This document shows, in pieces, positions 11,680 to 22,464 of a stretch of DNA of 64,000 nucleotides. Within the stretch, counting starts at the first letter, position 1, and each line of letters begins with the position of its first letter. The translations under genes and the position numbers were made by a program. This stretch comes from Cavia porcellus (lineage: Eukaryota > Chordata > Mammalia > Rodentia > Caviidae), in assembly GCF_034190915.1 (NCBI RefSeq), contig NW_026947502.1, positions 5,440,785 through 5,504,784 on the forward strand. The letters run 5' to 3'. The notes under the pieces are model-generated. The model did not search any database. It was not told where the DNA came from and saw nothing but the letters and a program-made list of their open reading frames with translations.

Positions 11680-12410
11680 TTGTATCAGATATTGGCTCTC
11701 ACAATCTATCTCATAAGTTTAAGTCCTGGAGCACTGGGAAAGCAAGCAACCCCTCTGGTGAGCGGCTGTGAGCATGGCAGGATACGGCAGCCCAGGACAG
11801 GAGCCACCGGTGATTACTGGGACCCGTGCCATGCTGGGACCTGGAGCACAGGGAAACCAAGCAACCCCCACCCCGACCCCATGAGCGGCTGTGAGCCTGC
11901 CGGCCCAAGGGCTGAGAATCAAACATCACATCTTCTCCTCCCCCCTCCCCTATTAGCAAGTGGGAGCCCGTGATCTGGAACCCTTTGAGCGGCTGACCAT
12001 AGGCAATGTAGCAGATGGGGGACTTCCTTCTACCATCTCTTTGAAGGCAAATACTTTTATCCCTGGTTTGCTTTGTTCTCATTAATGGTGTTATTTTAGC
12101 CTGTTTTGTTTTGTTGAACTTCAATATACATGAAAGCATGGACAGCTATTTTGAAGAGAACAAGACACTCTACGACAGCCATTGGTGACTTCCCTGTTGT
12201 CTGGTTTTGAAGACCTAAAATGCCCTCCTCATTCAGTTTGGATCAGTTTTATACTATGTTGTTTTGTATGAATTCTCTGTACGCAAAGACATGGACAACT
12301 ATTTGGAAGAGAACAAGAGACAATATGATAGATAGTGAAGATCTCAGGTTGTCTAGCTTTGAAATTTATATCTCTTACATTGCTTTCTTATGTCTTAAAA
12401 AAAATAAGTA
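11680..12410. repeat. unassigned element with two internal tandem duplications
   Basis: CCTGGAGCACTGGGAAAGCAA (11725) recurs as CCTGGAGCACAGGGAAACCAA about 115 bp later, with both followed by GAGCGGCTGTGAGC. Farther on, 'GCATGGACAGCTATTTTGAAGAGAACAAGA' (about 12136) recurs as 'ACATGGACAACTATTTGGAAGAGAACAAGA' about 153 bp later. I do not recognise the family; it may be a lineage-specific LTR. Confidence 0.55.
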
Positions 12411-12852
12411 TTCACCCTAAATTCCCTACCTGGCCCCACTTTGCTTTCCTCTGACATCTAACTCTCCTATACTCTACCTGGGTACAAAACGGGAATTGAA
12501 AACTCACACATTTAACCAGGGCACACAGGTAATTCAGTAAGCGTGGCTCTTTAGGAATTTCCACAGGTGGAATTTACTTTCAGTGCTGTGTCATACGCCT
12601 GGTCTCAGGATCAGGGGGGCCAGGGAGCAGTGTGGACTCTGGGAAACAGCAGGGCATGCACACCCCAAGGACTGGCTGCTCTCTCTCCAGCCTGCGGTGA
12701 GGCCATGTCTTCCCGGGTTATGAAAGCATTTCACCTTCTAAAATAATCTGTAAGTCTGGATATGTGTGCAAGATGTCTTCATTTTAAAGAATTATTTGTG
12801 TGTGGTTTCTTCACGCTCAGACCAGATGATAAAAACAAACTTCTGCAGGCCA

Positions 12853-13348
12853 TGTTATGGTTTAAATCTAAATTGGTCCCCCTAAATTTGCATGTGTTCA
12901 GAGGGAAGCGGGGCCTTTGGAGGGTGATTGGATCACAGAGCACTGTACTTGTCCTGGATGCTTCCACCAATGAGTTCAGCAGCTGAGGGTGCTGCTGGGA
13001 GGTGAGGCTTGGACAGAAAAGGCTGCTGGGAGGTGAGGCTGGGTCAGAAAAGGTTGCTGGGAGGTGAGGCTTGGACAGAAAAGGTAGGTCACTGCAGGTA
13101 TGACCTGGAAGACTGCACCTCCCTCCCGGACTCTCTCTTTCTGTCTTTGTCTCTCTGTGTCTGCTTTCTGGCCATCTTGAGGTAAGAAGCCTTCCTCCAC
13201 AGGGCGCCCCTCCACTGTGCCCTTTCTGCACTTAAGCCTGATGATGATGGACTGAAACTTCAGAAATTGAGATCCAAAATAAGCTTTCCCTTTAATGTGT
13301 GTGTGTCGGGGATTCTCTTGGTGACAGACCGATGCTGTAAGACACAAA
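12853..13348 (+). mobile_element. MaLR-type solo LTR with an internal minisatellite
   Basis: It begins TGTTATGGTTTAAATCTAAA (canonical TGTTATGGTTT start). It continues with 'GGGGCCTTTGGAGGGTGATTGGATCA' and 'GATGGACTGAAACTTCAG', and ends near 'CTGTAAGACACA'. A 3 x 31 bp repeat lies at 12991-13083. The overlapping minus-strand frames of 141-150 codons are by-products. Confidence 0.75.
12991..13083 (+). repeat. 3 x 31 bp tandem repeat inside the LTR
   Basis: Units start at 12991, 13022 and 13053, each beginning G(C/T)TGCTGGGAGGTGAGGCT. Units 1 and 3 share the TTGGACAG variant; unit 2 has GGGTCAG. Confidence 0.95.
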
Positions 13349-13349
13349 A

Positions 13350-15810
13350 TATGGCTGCAGACTGAGTCTAACTCAGATGTCACCAGTTTCAGACCCATCA
13401 ATAAAACATATATGAAACATAAAATGGGCTTGGGCTTCTCAAGAGAAGTCCTTGGCTATCTTTCTTACAAAGAGCCGGATGGTCCTGGGAAATTCCCTTA
13501 ACAGGGTCTGATACAGCTCAGTGAAATTTCTGCGACTTCCAGAGGACCCAACATGACTTTGAGAGCCATTGATAAGGAAACAAGAGGAGCCCTGCAGATG
13601 GGGGTTTTAGGTATCGGCAGCAGATCAGAAAGATACATGGGCAGAAGTCTTTTCTGGCCCGGTGAACATGAGAGCAGAGCTACAGAATTCCCCTCCTCTG
13701 CAGGGCACAGACAGGCACCTCTCCACATCAGAGTTCCACCGGTGAAGTGGAACTCTGCCTCTGACCTCCAGGGGGCGTGGGAGGAGGAGGGTCAGGTGGT
13801 GCCCAGCCGGGGAGCTCACAGTGGTAGAGCACCTGCGTAGATGTGGTTCAGTCCTCAGCACCACGAAATCTTTTTTTTTTTTAATTGAACAAATAAGGAG
13901 GGAGAAAGCTTCCCAGTACTGCATCCTTGTTGGTTTCCCTCTGTCCTACTTCTATTGCACTACTGCCATCAGCCACAACCACAGAGCCAGAAAGACAGTC
14001 CCTTTAGACATGGCCTTACAGATTTGCCTTAGGGACAAAAGTTGTCATGATAAGGTCCTTCAGAAATCACAAGAGATGTACACAGGGACACCTCACAAAG
14101 GACTCTGATGCTTTAGTAACAGTGAGAGGGAAAGAGCCACCAACTAACTGAAAACATGCAGGGGAGGGGGAAGAAAAGAAGCAGCAACACTGATCCTTTC
14201 CAGGCCTGGCTTTCTCACTGCTAAAAGAGGAAATCAAGCTATGAGAACACACCAGACTGTCATTCAAATAAAATCAGAAAGGCATATGGCTGATTTAATG
14301 ACAGCTGTCACTAATCCCCGCCTTTAATCCCAGGTAGCCTGTTTTCCCTTGAGGCAGGAAAACAAAATATTTAGATATAATTTAAATAAAAATCAAAACA
14401 GAGAACGTGGTTGGCTCACTCAGCCAAATCGAGGGCACGACAAATGGACATCACGTTGCCCTGGAGAGGCAGGCCAGGAGACCTCAGCCTGAAGGGCAAC
14501 ACCATGGGAGGCCCGGGGGCTGCACAGGTGGCTCAGATGCTCAGAGCTACCCCTGCTGGTCACCAACCATGGGGCTCAGACTCTGCTTCCCTCTTTGGGC
14601 CTGGGACCTTGCAGGCAATGTCCGCCTGCAAGTGGATAATCGGGTTGACGCCATCAACGGCAGACCAAGAAGTGAGCTGAGCACAGTCACTTGGAGGGCC
14701 AGCACTCACGCAGGCCACCTGGTGGAGGGGGCTGAGCCACACAGCCCACCAAGGGCCCGATCCTCTGGAAACCCAGTGGGCGGGACCAGGAGGATGGGAG
14801 CACCTTGAGCACCAGGCACATCCCTTTCCCCTAATCCTCTGAACAGGATTTGGCTGCAGGCGTGTCTCTCCCCAGATTCCCAGACACCCCTGTCCTAACA
14901 GATCCTACTGTCAGCCATGGGGAAGGCTGGGCTGGGAGACGTCAAACAGCATTACTTTCCTAAGGTGACTTCATCTGCTCTTTTTCTCCCAGGCCCCTCC
15001 AACTGAAAGTCCAGATTTGGACAGAAGGGTCAGCACCTGACAGCTCTACTTCCAGAAATTTCTTGGGAGACCAAGTATTTATTTCCTAAAAGCACGAGAT
15101 GGTGCTGAGCTTATTAAACAGCTACGGTAGCAGAATGCTATTGTTCAAGGAGGAAACAATTTCTAAAGAGGCACAAGGAAATAGGGCCACTTTGTAGTCT
15201 GCATAGCTTTCCTCCATTCATGAATATCCTATTCCTTAGGAATCCTCAAAGTCTGGATCTGGGACAGCACTGGGGACCTCAACATCTGGAAATGGTGTGA
15301 GATTCAAACTATACCCCTGATTTGGCTAAGCGCCAGCGGAGGGCCACGGCAGCATGGGACGGAGTTCTCGGTTCAGGTCTCAGTCCCAGGGACATCTGTG
15401 GCTCTCAGGAAATGCTGCAGAGCTGTCTGTCTGGGGAACGTCTGGGTCTGGAGATTACTCTACAGCAGCACCTGACAGGTGGTAATGAATGGATTTTTCT
15501 GGTTCTCACTGGCTCCATTCTAAACTGTCATCATTTTAAGCCATGAAATACATCAAGTGATAATTAAACCTCACCACAGATGGACACTATGAAAATGATT
15601 AACTTTTACTATTTCCTCCGCACACGCATTTTGAATATTCTGAATTCCTCAAGGTATGGGATCATTACATTGACAGATGAGAAAGGGTGACTTCACCATA
15701 ATTTATGTTTTAAACTACACAATCCAAGAATAAAAGCTGTGTGCTTTCTCACTGCGTTTTAATGTGCAAAGTCCTGCCACAAGCTCTTATGTAGAGGAAA
15801 CCTAGTGGGA
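13350..15810. other. unassigned intron with an ID copy at 13805-13895
   Basis: A plus-strand ID element lies at 13805-13895 (GGGGAGCTCACAGTGGTAGAG ... CAGTCCTCAGCACCACGAAA, then a T/A tail). The open frames near 14407-14808 are in GC-richer, non-repeat sequence with no recognisable protein motif. No splice-flanked candidate was convincing. Confidence 0.5.
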
Positions 15811-15814
15811 GGAG

Positions 15815-15975
15815 TACAGACCTGGCAGTCCTGAGCTGCACCCCACTCAGTTAGCTGTGTGTCTCGGGGCAAACCTGGCCCATCTCTGAGCAGCAGCTTC
15901 CTCCTCTGTCAAGTATGAGTGATGACATCGTCACTGTTCCTCACTCAGAGCTTTTCTTGATCATTAACTGGAGGA
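15815..15975 (+). mobile_element. MIR SINE
   Basis: The core matches MIR in order: 'GTACAGACCTGGCAGTCCTGAG', 'TTAGCTGTGTGTCTCGGGGCAA', 'CAGCAGCTTCCTCCTCTGTCAAG' and 'GTGATGACATCGTC'. Confidence 0.85.
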
Positions 15976-15979
15976 CAAA

Positions 15980-18640
15980 CCAGAAAGCTGTGTAGGTGCA
16001 AAACGTAGACTGGTGCTTATCGAGGGGTCCCCTTTTCATTTGTCCTCCTCATGATCCACAAAGTTTATATTTGTCATCCCGTCGAAACACTACTGGAATC
16101 CCAGCAAGTTAATTTTAATCTACCACCTGCAGTGCAACCCACCATGAGACTGAAGGTGGTGAGACACATTTACAGTTACAGACAGCTAAGGAGACCTGAG
16201 TCTGCTCCAGATGAGGGTTCACAGAACAAAGGCGTTGATCCAGGGCCTAATCTGGATTTTATTCATTCGTGCAGAAGGGAGTGGCTCGAGCATGAGTGAC
16301 AGTGAGGACGGCAGGAATTGTGTGAGTCCTGTGAGCCGGGCTGGCTAGGAGGCCAGAAAGCCCCTCTGCAATACGCAGAGAGAATATGCAGAAAAGCCGA
16401 TCTGCATAATGCCACTGAGGTAACGGTTAATGTGGTTAATGTTTTAGGGGCTGCTGCTTTAGTTTCTGATGTATAAATATTTTCTGCCCTGGGGAGTCAC
16501 AGCCTGTTTTTTTCTTTTTGAGTCAGGGTCTCACTATGCAGTTTAGGCTGGCTTTGAGTTCACTTTGTAGCCCAGGCTGGTTTGAAACCCACAGTGATCC
16601 TCCTGCCTCGGCCTCTTGAGCACTGGGAGTATAGGTGTGTTCCACCATGCCCCGGGGAAGTCACAGCCTCTTAACACAAGTTTCAACCCAGCTGACAGTC
16701 CTGGAGCACTGGCTCTGCATCCCAGGGGCTCAACTTTTCAGAGGGAGACGCCAGAGGAAACAGGGCTGTTTGGCTTCAAACATTACACATCAGCACCTCA
16801 GCCAGTCCCATTTACATTGCTTAGAGCCAAGTGAAGGGAAAAGGAAATAGCTTAGCCAGGCCTGTGCATAACAGTACACAGACAGGGCCAGGGTTAGCTA
16901 ACGCACAGGTAACTAACTGTTCTGTATTCAAGGAGAGCTTCCATGGGGTCTTCTCCAGGTACTGTCATCCAAGTACAAGATATTACTTTAAATTCTGTAT
17001 AAAGGCAGGAAAGTCAGATGTCAGCACAGCTTTTGAGACCTACGGTCTGTAAAAACAAACCAACCAAAACCTCAATCCTAGCTGAAATTTCAAAGCACGA
17101 AGTTAGATCTGTCGCTATCAAATAAAGTTCTCCTCTTAGTCCCAGGATTCCTATTTTGTGTCCACATGTGCAGTGATTCACCTAAAGTGATAAAAATTCC
17201 AGTGCTGCAGAGAAACAGCCCAATGGCAACGCTGCTTCTAGCAAAAGGTTGGGGGGGGGGGGGCGAGTAACCACTCAAATTAGCAAGACAAACAGATTGA
17301 AATGTATTTATATTCCCACAGTTTAGTTCCCAGACTTGCAAACTGTTTGAAAGGCCCATTCTTTGGAACTTGGAGGTCTCCATTTCTGTCTGACAGGAGC
17401 AACAGGACAGGGCTCCCCATCAGCGCAACCTCCCTGATGGCCCCCAGAGGTCCCAGGCTCTCCATCTCTGAGACCAGAGTTTTAACATGAACATAGTTCA
17501 TACATTGTCCCATTTCCTGGAGAACTGTGCTCTTACATGACCTCAGTGAACCAGCTGTAATTACTTGATCAGTTTCCTAGAGTTCAATGGGTCCCTCCTC
17601 CTTTTCTCTATTTATGAAATAAGACTGCGGTGCTTAGCCCAGAGGGTGCCGATGAAGACTGGATAAAAGGCTGATTGTGCAAATGTTGCTGTTATGACCC
17701 CTTCTGATCCACAGAATTTCTGTGGAAGGAGTGAGATGTTTGCCCCCAGACTACCTTAAATATGCAAGTGAGAAATTGCCTATTAAAAAGTGACTCCGGC
17801 TACAATGAAAGCCCTCACCTGTAGCTGCGCCCTGTCACTTAATGTCCTCTTAGAAGCAGCCAGTCCAGCCAACTGCCATCAGTCCCTTCCCAAGAAAGAA
17901 GGGGGCCTCATGAAAATGAAGAGTAAAAGCTTTTGACAAACTTCACCTAGGAAAACACTGAAGCCACTGCTGGTACTGGAATTTGCCTTTCACCTTTGGT
18001 TCCTATGCACTGTGGATGAAAGAGTTAAACAAAGAGGGCTATATTTGGGGTTCAAAGCAAAGCTTCACCTCTCTCCTCATTTCACCTCACCAGGTCATCC
18101 CACACCCACCACAAGGGACGGGGTAAAGGAACATAAGACTCAAGCACCAGAGAAAGCTATGATGGACAAAAACGGGCACAGTAAGGCTCCAGGTTATGAA
18201 TGAATTCTGGGAGAGTGGTCATATGTCAGATTTGCTGATAAATTTGACAAAGTCTTACACACCTTTGACCCAAATACGCAATGTAAAGTATAAAAACACC
18301 AAATCTCCACTGGTTTCTTTCTTGCTTCTGGACACCCTGGGCTCTGACTGAGCACTGTTTCATTAGACACAGTCACACTGTACTGTAAGCACACAGAAGC
18401 ACAACTGTGACAATGTCCAGCAGGCCATGAGCTACTTACACAATTTGTTCACATCCACCAAATGTGAGGTCCGTTCGTACTTGTGAAAGTTCATGACTCT
18501 AACGTTCACAAGTCATGGACTTGCTGTACCTTGTATTTGCCATTGGAGATCTAAGTTCAAACACCGAGTCCTATATAAGCCCTTGTGACCTGGAGTCAGC
18601 AATTAAATCTCTGTCTCAGATTCCTTTTCTGAGAATAGGA
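15980..18640. other. unassigned intron with B1 (16506-16655) and poly-G tract
   Basis: A minus-strand B1 at 16506-16655 (GAGTCAGGGTCTCACTATGC ... TGCCTCGGCCTCTTGAGCACT) carries a repeated middle segment. A G13 run lies at 17251-17263. A MIR-like stretch may exist near 17590-17690. The remaining sequence is not assigned. Confidence 0.55.
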
Positions 18641-18644
18641 AGAG

Positions 18645-20955
18645 AATGCCCTCTGTACTAGCCACTTCCTCACTCTCTCATCACTGGGACAAAATACCCA
18701 ACATCTGCAATGTAAAGAAGAAAAGGTTTATTTTGGTTCACAGTTTGGGTAGGGTCAGTCCATGGTTTGCCAGCTCAGTCAGCTCCAAGGCATGGTGGAA
18801 GAGCCATGGGAGACAAGCTGCTCATGTCATGGCAGCCACGAAGCAGAGAGAGAGAGGAGGAGCTGGATATAAGAATGCACCTTTCCAGGGTATGTCTCTC
18901 AGTAGTCTGTCTCTTCCAACCAGGATCCATCTCTGAACAGAACAGTCACCTGTGAATCCATCCACAGATTCATCCACTGATGAGTGCCCATCTCTAGGAC
19001 CCAATCACCTTCTAAAATGCTCACCTCTAAACATGAGGCTTTTGAGGGATTTAGATATGAGCTAGAGCCTTCTGTACCATACCCTGCATAATGTTCAACT
19101 TATAATGCAAAATGTATTTAATCCATATCAAAGTCACTAAATCATAACATTGCTGCAAAGTCCAAGTCCAGGGTCCCCTCCGAGACTCATAACAGTGAGT
19201 CCTTATAAAAAACACTTCCAACATACAAGCGCATAGGATAAATATTCCCATTGCAAAAAGGAGGAATAGGCAGCGAGAATGAAATTGAACCAAGTAAGAC
19301 TGACATCCACCAGGACAGTCATTGTAGTCTATAGTTCCATGCCTGGCACTGGGGCAGGTTATATAGAGATATAAGTTCCAGGGGGCTTGGGTACCCCACC
19401 CCTCATCCCTTACCTCTCCCTTGGGCTGGCTGCTTGTGGTTTTCCTCAGAAGATGTTCCATATTCCCAGCTTCCTGGGGTCTCCACTGTACCTTTAGCTT
19501 CCTTCTCACAGCTTCATGCACTGCCCTCTCGGGGCACATTGCCTGGTCTCCCAGGACTTCCTCTGATACCTTGGTGGAAGCCTCTGTGATCCCACAACTC
19601 TTGCAGTGTACATTCGTGAAACACCACCACTATGTGGAAGATGCCATGGTCTCCGGCCAGCTTGAGCAATCATTACGTTTCCTTGAAACCATGGTTGCAG
19701 TGGCCCGAGTGCCTAAGTGACCGAGCACAGTGAAATGAGCTCCTGAGAGCCAGTTCCACAGTAAGCCCTTCTTGACTGGTGTCCCAGGGACTCTGTTCTC
19801 AAATGAAGCTTAAGTTCTACACCCTGGAACCTTTGAAATGTGGGGTCTGGGCAAAACCTTTAAAATGTGGGGTCTGGGCAAAACCTTTAAAATGTGGGGT
19901 CTGGGCAAAACCTTTGAAATGTGGGGTCTGGGCAAAAATCTTTGAAATGTGGGGTCTGGGCAAATTCCAAGATGCATTCAAGCTATCTTTCTTATTGTGC
20001 TGATGCAAAGTACTTGGATTATTTTTAATGCTAATAATTTTAGCAACTATGTTCCCTCACTCTCCTTGGCCACAATTTCACAAGTATTTCCTTTCTGGCC
20101 AAGCTTCACAGTGTTCAGCTCTGTATTTACTCCTGGTTCTCAATGATACTTTGGGACAAATAAGCCCAAAGTATTTAAGACTGCCTTGAAATTTCCTGCG
20201 AGATGAATTAGTCTGCTGCCCTTAATCTTAGTCTCCTGAAAAATCTCAGGACATGGGCAAATGTAGACAAATTTTCTGACACCGTGTAACATATACAGCC
20301 TCCAGTCCCACTGGCAATGGGGTCCTTGTTCCCAACGGAAACATTCTGAGCCTGGCCTTTACTGTCTACATCCTACCAGCACTTTGGTCATATGAGCTCC
20401 CACCAGTATCATCCATCAAACTTTGCTCATAACATTCCAGGGTCTCTCTAGCCTGTGTCTCCAAGCTTTTCCAAACTCCTCTTAAAAATCAGCTCCAAAG
20501 GCTCCTGGGGCACATGATGAGGTGTAGGAACAGCAATTACCCAACTTTTGCTATCAATTTTCTGTATGAGTCATTTTCTCATCACTAGGACAAAATACCC
20601 AAGATGTGCCCCTTAGAGCAGGTTTTTCTTAGTTCACAGTTTCAGCAGGTTCAGTCTATGTTCAGCTGGTCCCAAAGCACGTAGAAGAGCCTGGCTAATG
20701 TCATGGTGGCCAGGAAGTAGAGAAAGCTCCTGGGAGGAGCTGGAGACAAGAAAGACCCTTCCAGGTCATGCCCTCTTTTCGAACCAGGTCCCATCTCTGA
20801 ACAGCACAGTCAGCTATGAATCCATCAGTGAATTAATCTGCTGACGAGTATAGCAGCCCCATGAACAAATCACTTTCCAAAAATTCCATCTCTGAACATG
20901 AGACTTTCAGAGGAGATTTTAGATCTAAACCGTAATTCTCTCCCTCCAACGTGTT
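18645..20955 (-). mobile_element. nearly complete MaLR provirus, LTR-internal-LTR
   Basis: Two similar LTRs in the same orientation lie at about 18645-19075 and 20560-20955. Shared anchors are TCATCACT(A/G)GGACAAAATACC, CCATCTCTGAACAG(A/C)ACAGTCA, and a far end resembling 'CTCTGAACATGAG'. Between them, about 1.5 kb resembles THE1/MST internal sequence. The right LTR is preceded by 'TGCTATCAATTTTCTGTATGAG', the usual MaLR junction. Total length (~2.3 kb) fits non-autonomous MaLR elements. No gag/pol/env frame exists; the 162-codon minus frame (19051-19539) has no retroviral motif. Confidence 0.75.
19830..19964. repeat. 5 x 27 bp tandem repeat inside the MaLR internal region
   Basis: Five exact-length units (starts 19830, 19857, 19884, 19911, 19938), each containing AAATGTGGGGTCTGGGCAAA. 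Units 2 and 3 share TTTAAAATG and units 1, 4 and 5 share TTTGAAATG. Because 27 is a multiple of 3, both strands stay open as a 9-residue peptide repeat. Confidence 0.97.
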
Positions 20956-20959
20956 CCAT

Positions 20960-22080
20960 GAAAGTTTGCTGAACCTTAGCTTAATTTGCAATTAATCAAA
21001 ATCCCTTTGGGAGTGGAGGGTGTGGTAGACGCCCAGATATAAAATAACTAAGTGCCCGGTAATACGCATGGGGCATTTTTTTTAACTTCCTGTATCTGCA
21101 TCCTCTTTCCAGGCATGATTCCGATGTCGTTTAGGGGTCTTCTTTCTTCCCGTTCTCGGTTCATGATATGCTGAGCAGGGGCGAGCGGTGGCTCTCACTA
21201 AACCAGCAGCACATGGCATTTCTGGTCCTCAGTAACTGAAGCAGAAGGGGCAGATCCAAAGCCTGGGAGCCCTCGCACTGTGTGGGAAATGCTGCACCAG
21301 AGGCTTTCTTCCACTAGACTTGAACTTCTGAAGAAGGAAACGGGCTAAACGGAAGCCAACAGACGGAGGAACAAAGTGGAAAGGTCTCTGGACCACACAC
21401 CAAGCATCCCTGAAGCCAGCCCTCTTCCCTGTCCACCCCCCTCCTGCTGGGTTATATACACAAGTCCAACTAGCTGAGTACAGTTGCATTATTTGAAGCA
21501 AAAAGTCACCCCTGAAACAATATAGCATTAAGGGTAAAAACAGTCCTTCAGTCAGGATAACCACTGTTATGGTTTGCAAGGTGTGATTAAAACATAGGGT
21601 GAGTGTTAAAAAATTCTGTATAATTTTTTACAATTAAGGACCCATTGCCATGAATTGCCCTCAAAATATTCCTCCTCACTTCAAACATGCTTATTCCATC
21701 ACTCCTCCCGCTTTCTGAAGCAGTTCTGGGAATCCTGTTCCGTGAGTGTCTTTAGGAGGTGTGATAAAAACACAGTGAACACCTTTGCCAGGCCCTATGC
21801 ACCAGAAAAGCAAGGCCTGAAAAACATGGTGATGTGTCCTCATGCACTTACTCACCAGCTGTGGCACCTGAACCTCCTAGTTCTTCCCTAAAGTCAAAAT
21901 TACCATAAAAATCGAAATGTTTTAGAATCAATTCAGCAGAATAAAGATACTAACAAAAGGGGCCTTCCGGAACTGCCTCACAGAGGAGCATTACAATGTG
22001 GTGAGTGTGTTTGCTGCACAGGAGATTAATGACAACATGTCTTTTATGCTAATAATTTTTAATTAAAAGATTCCCTGTAT
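20960..22080. other. unassigned intron sequence
   Basis: A minus-strand open frame of 116 codons (21229-21579) has no recognisable domain. No repeat was identified with confidence. Confidence 0.5.
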
Positions 22081-22084
22081 TTTT

Positions 22085-22460
22085 TAAAATCGCACTGAAT
22101 ATCTATGAAGTACCCCCCGAGACTCATGCTTGCATGGGTTAACTGTGCCGATAGGTTACTCCACTAATGAGCTTATAGCTGAATGGCTGTCAGGAGATGA
22201 AGTCTAGGTTTAGGAGACTGGTCAGTGGGCCATGACTCTGCAGGGTCTACCTCTTCTTGGGTTATTCCCTGTTCTCTCTGCTTTCAGGCTGCCATGAGGT
22301 GAGCAGCTTTCCTCTGCCACATCTCTGCATCATGGTATTTCTGCCTTGGAGTCAGCCAACAAGGTACTGAAACCTCAAAAACTATAAGCCAAAGAAATCT
22401 TTTCTCAAAGTTGCATAAGTTAGGCATTTTATCCCAGAAATAGAAAGTTATTATAACAAT
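22085..22460 (+). mobile_element. MaLR-type solo LTR
   Basis: It contains 'GCTGCCATGAGGTGAGCAGCTTTCCTCTGCCA' (MaLR 3' half), 'CACATCTCTGCATCATGG', 'ACTGAAACCTCAAAAACTATAAGCC' and the end 'AAAGTTATTATAACA'. The left part is weaker. Confidence 0.65.
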
Positions 22461-22464
22461 CCTT

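Noticed and set aside
19051..19539. 162-codon minus-strand frame inside the MaLR provirus
   Set aside because: MaLR elements are non-autonomous. No gag, protease or polymerase motif is visible, so this is a chance frame.
19779..20003. Repeat protein with KCGVWAKPL units
   Set aside because: The 9-residue repeat is just the 27 bp minisatellite read in frame. Nothing indicates translation.
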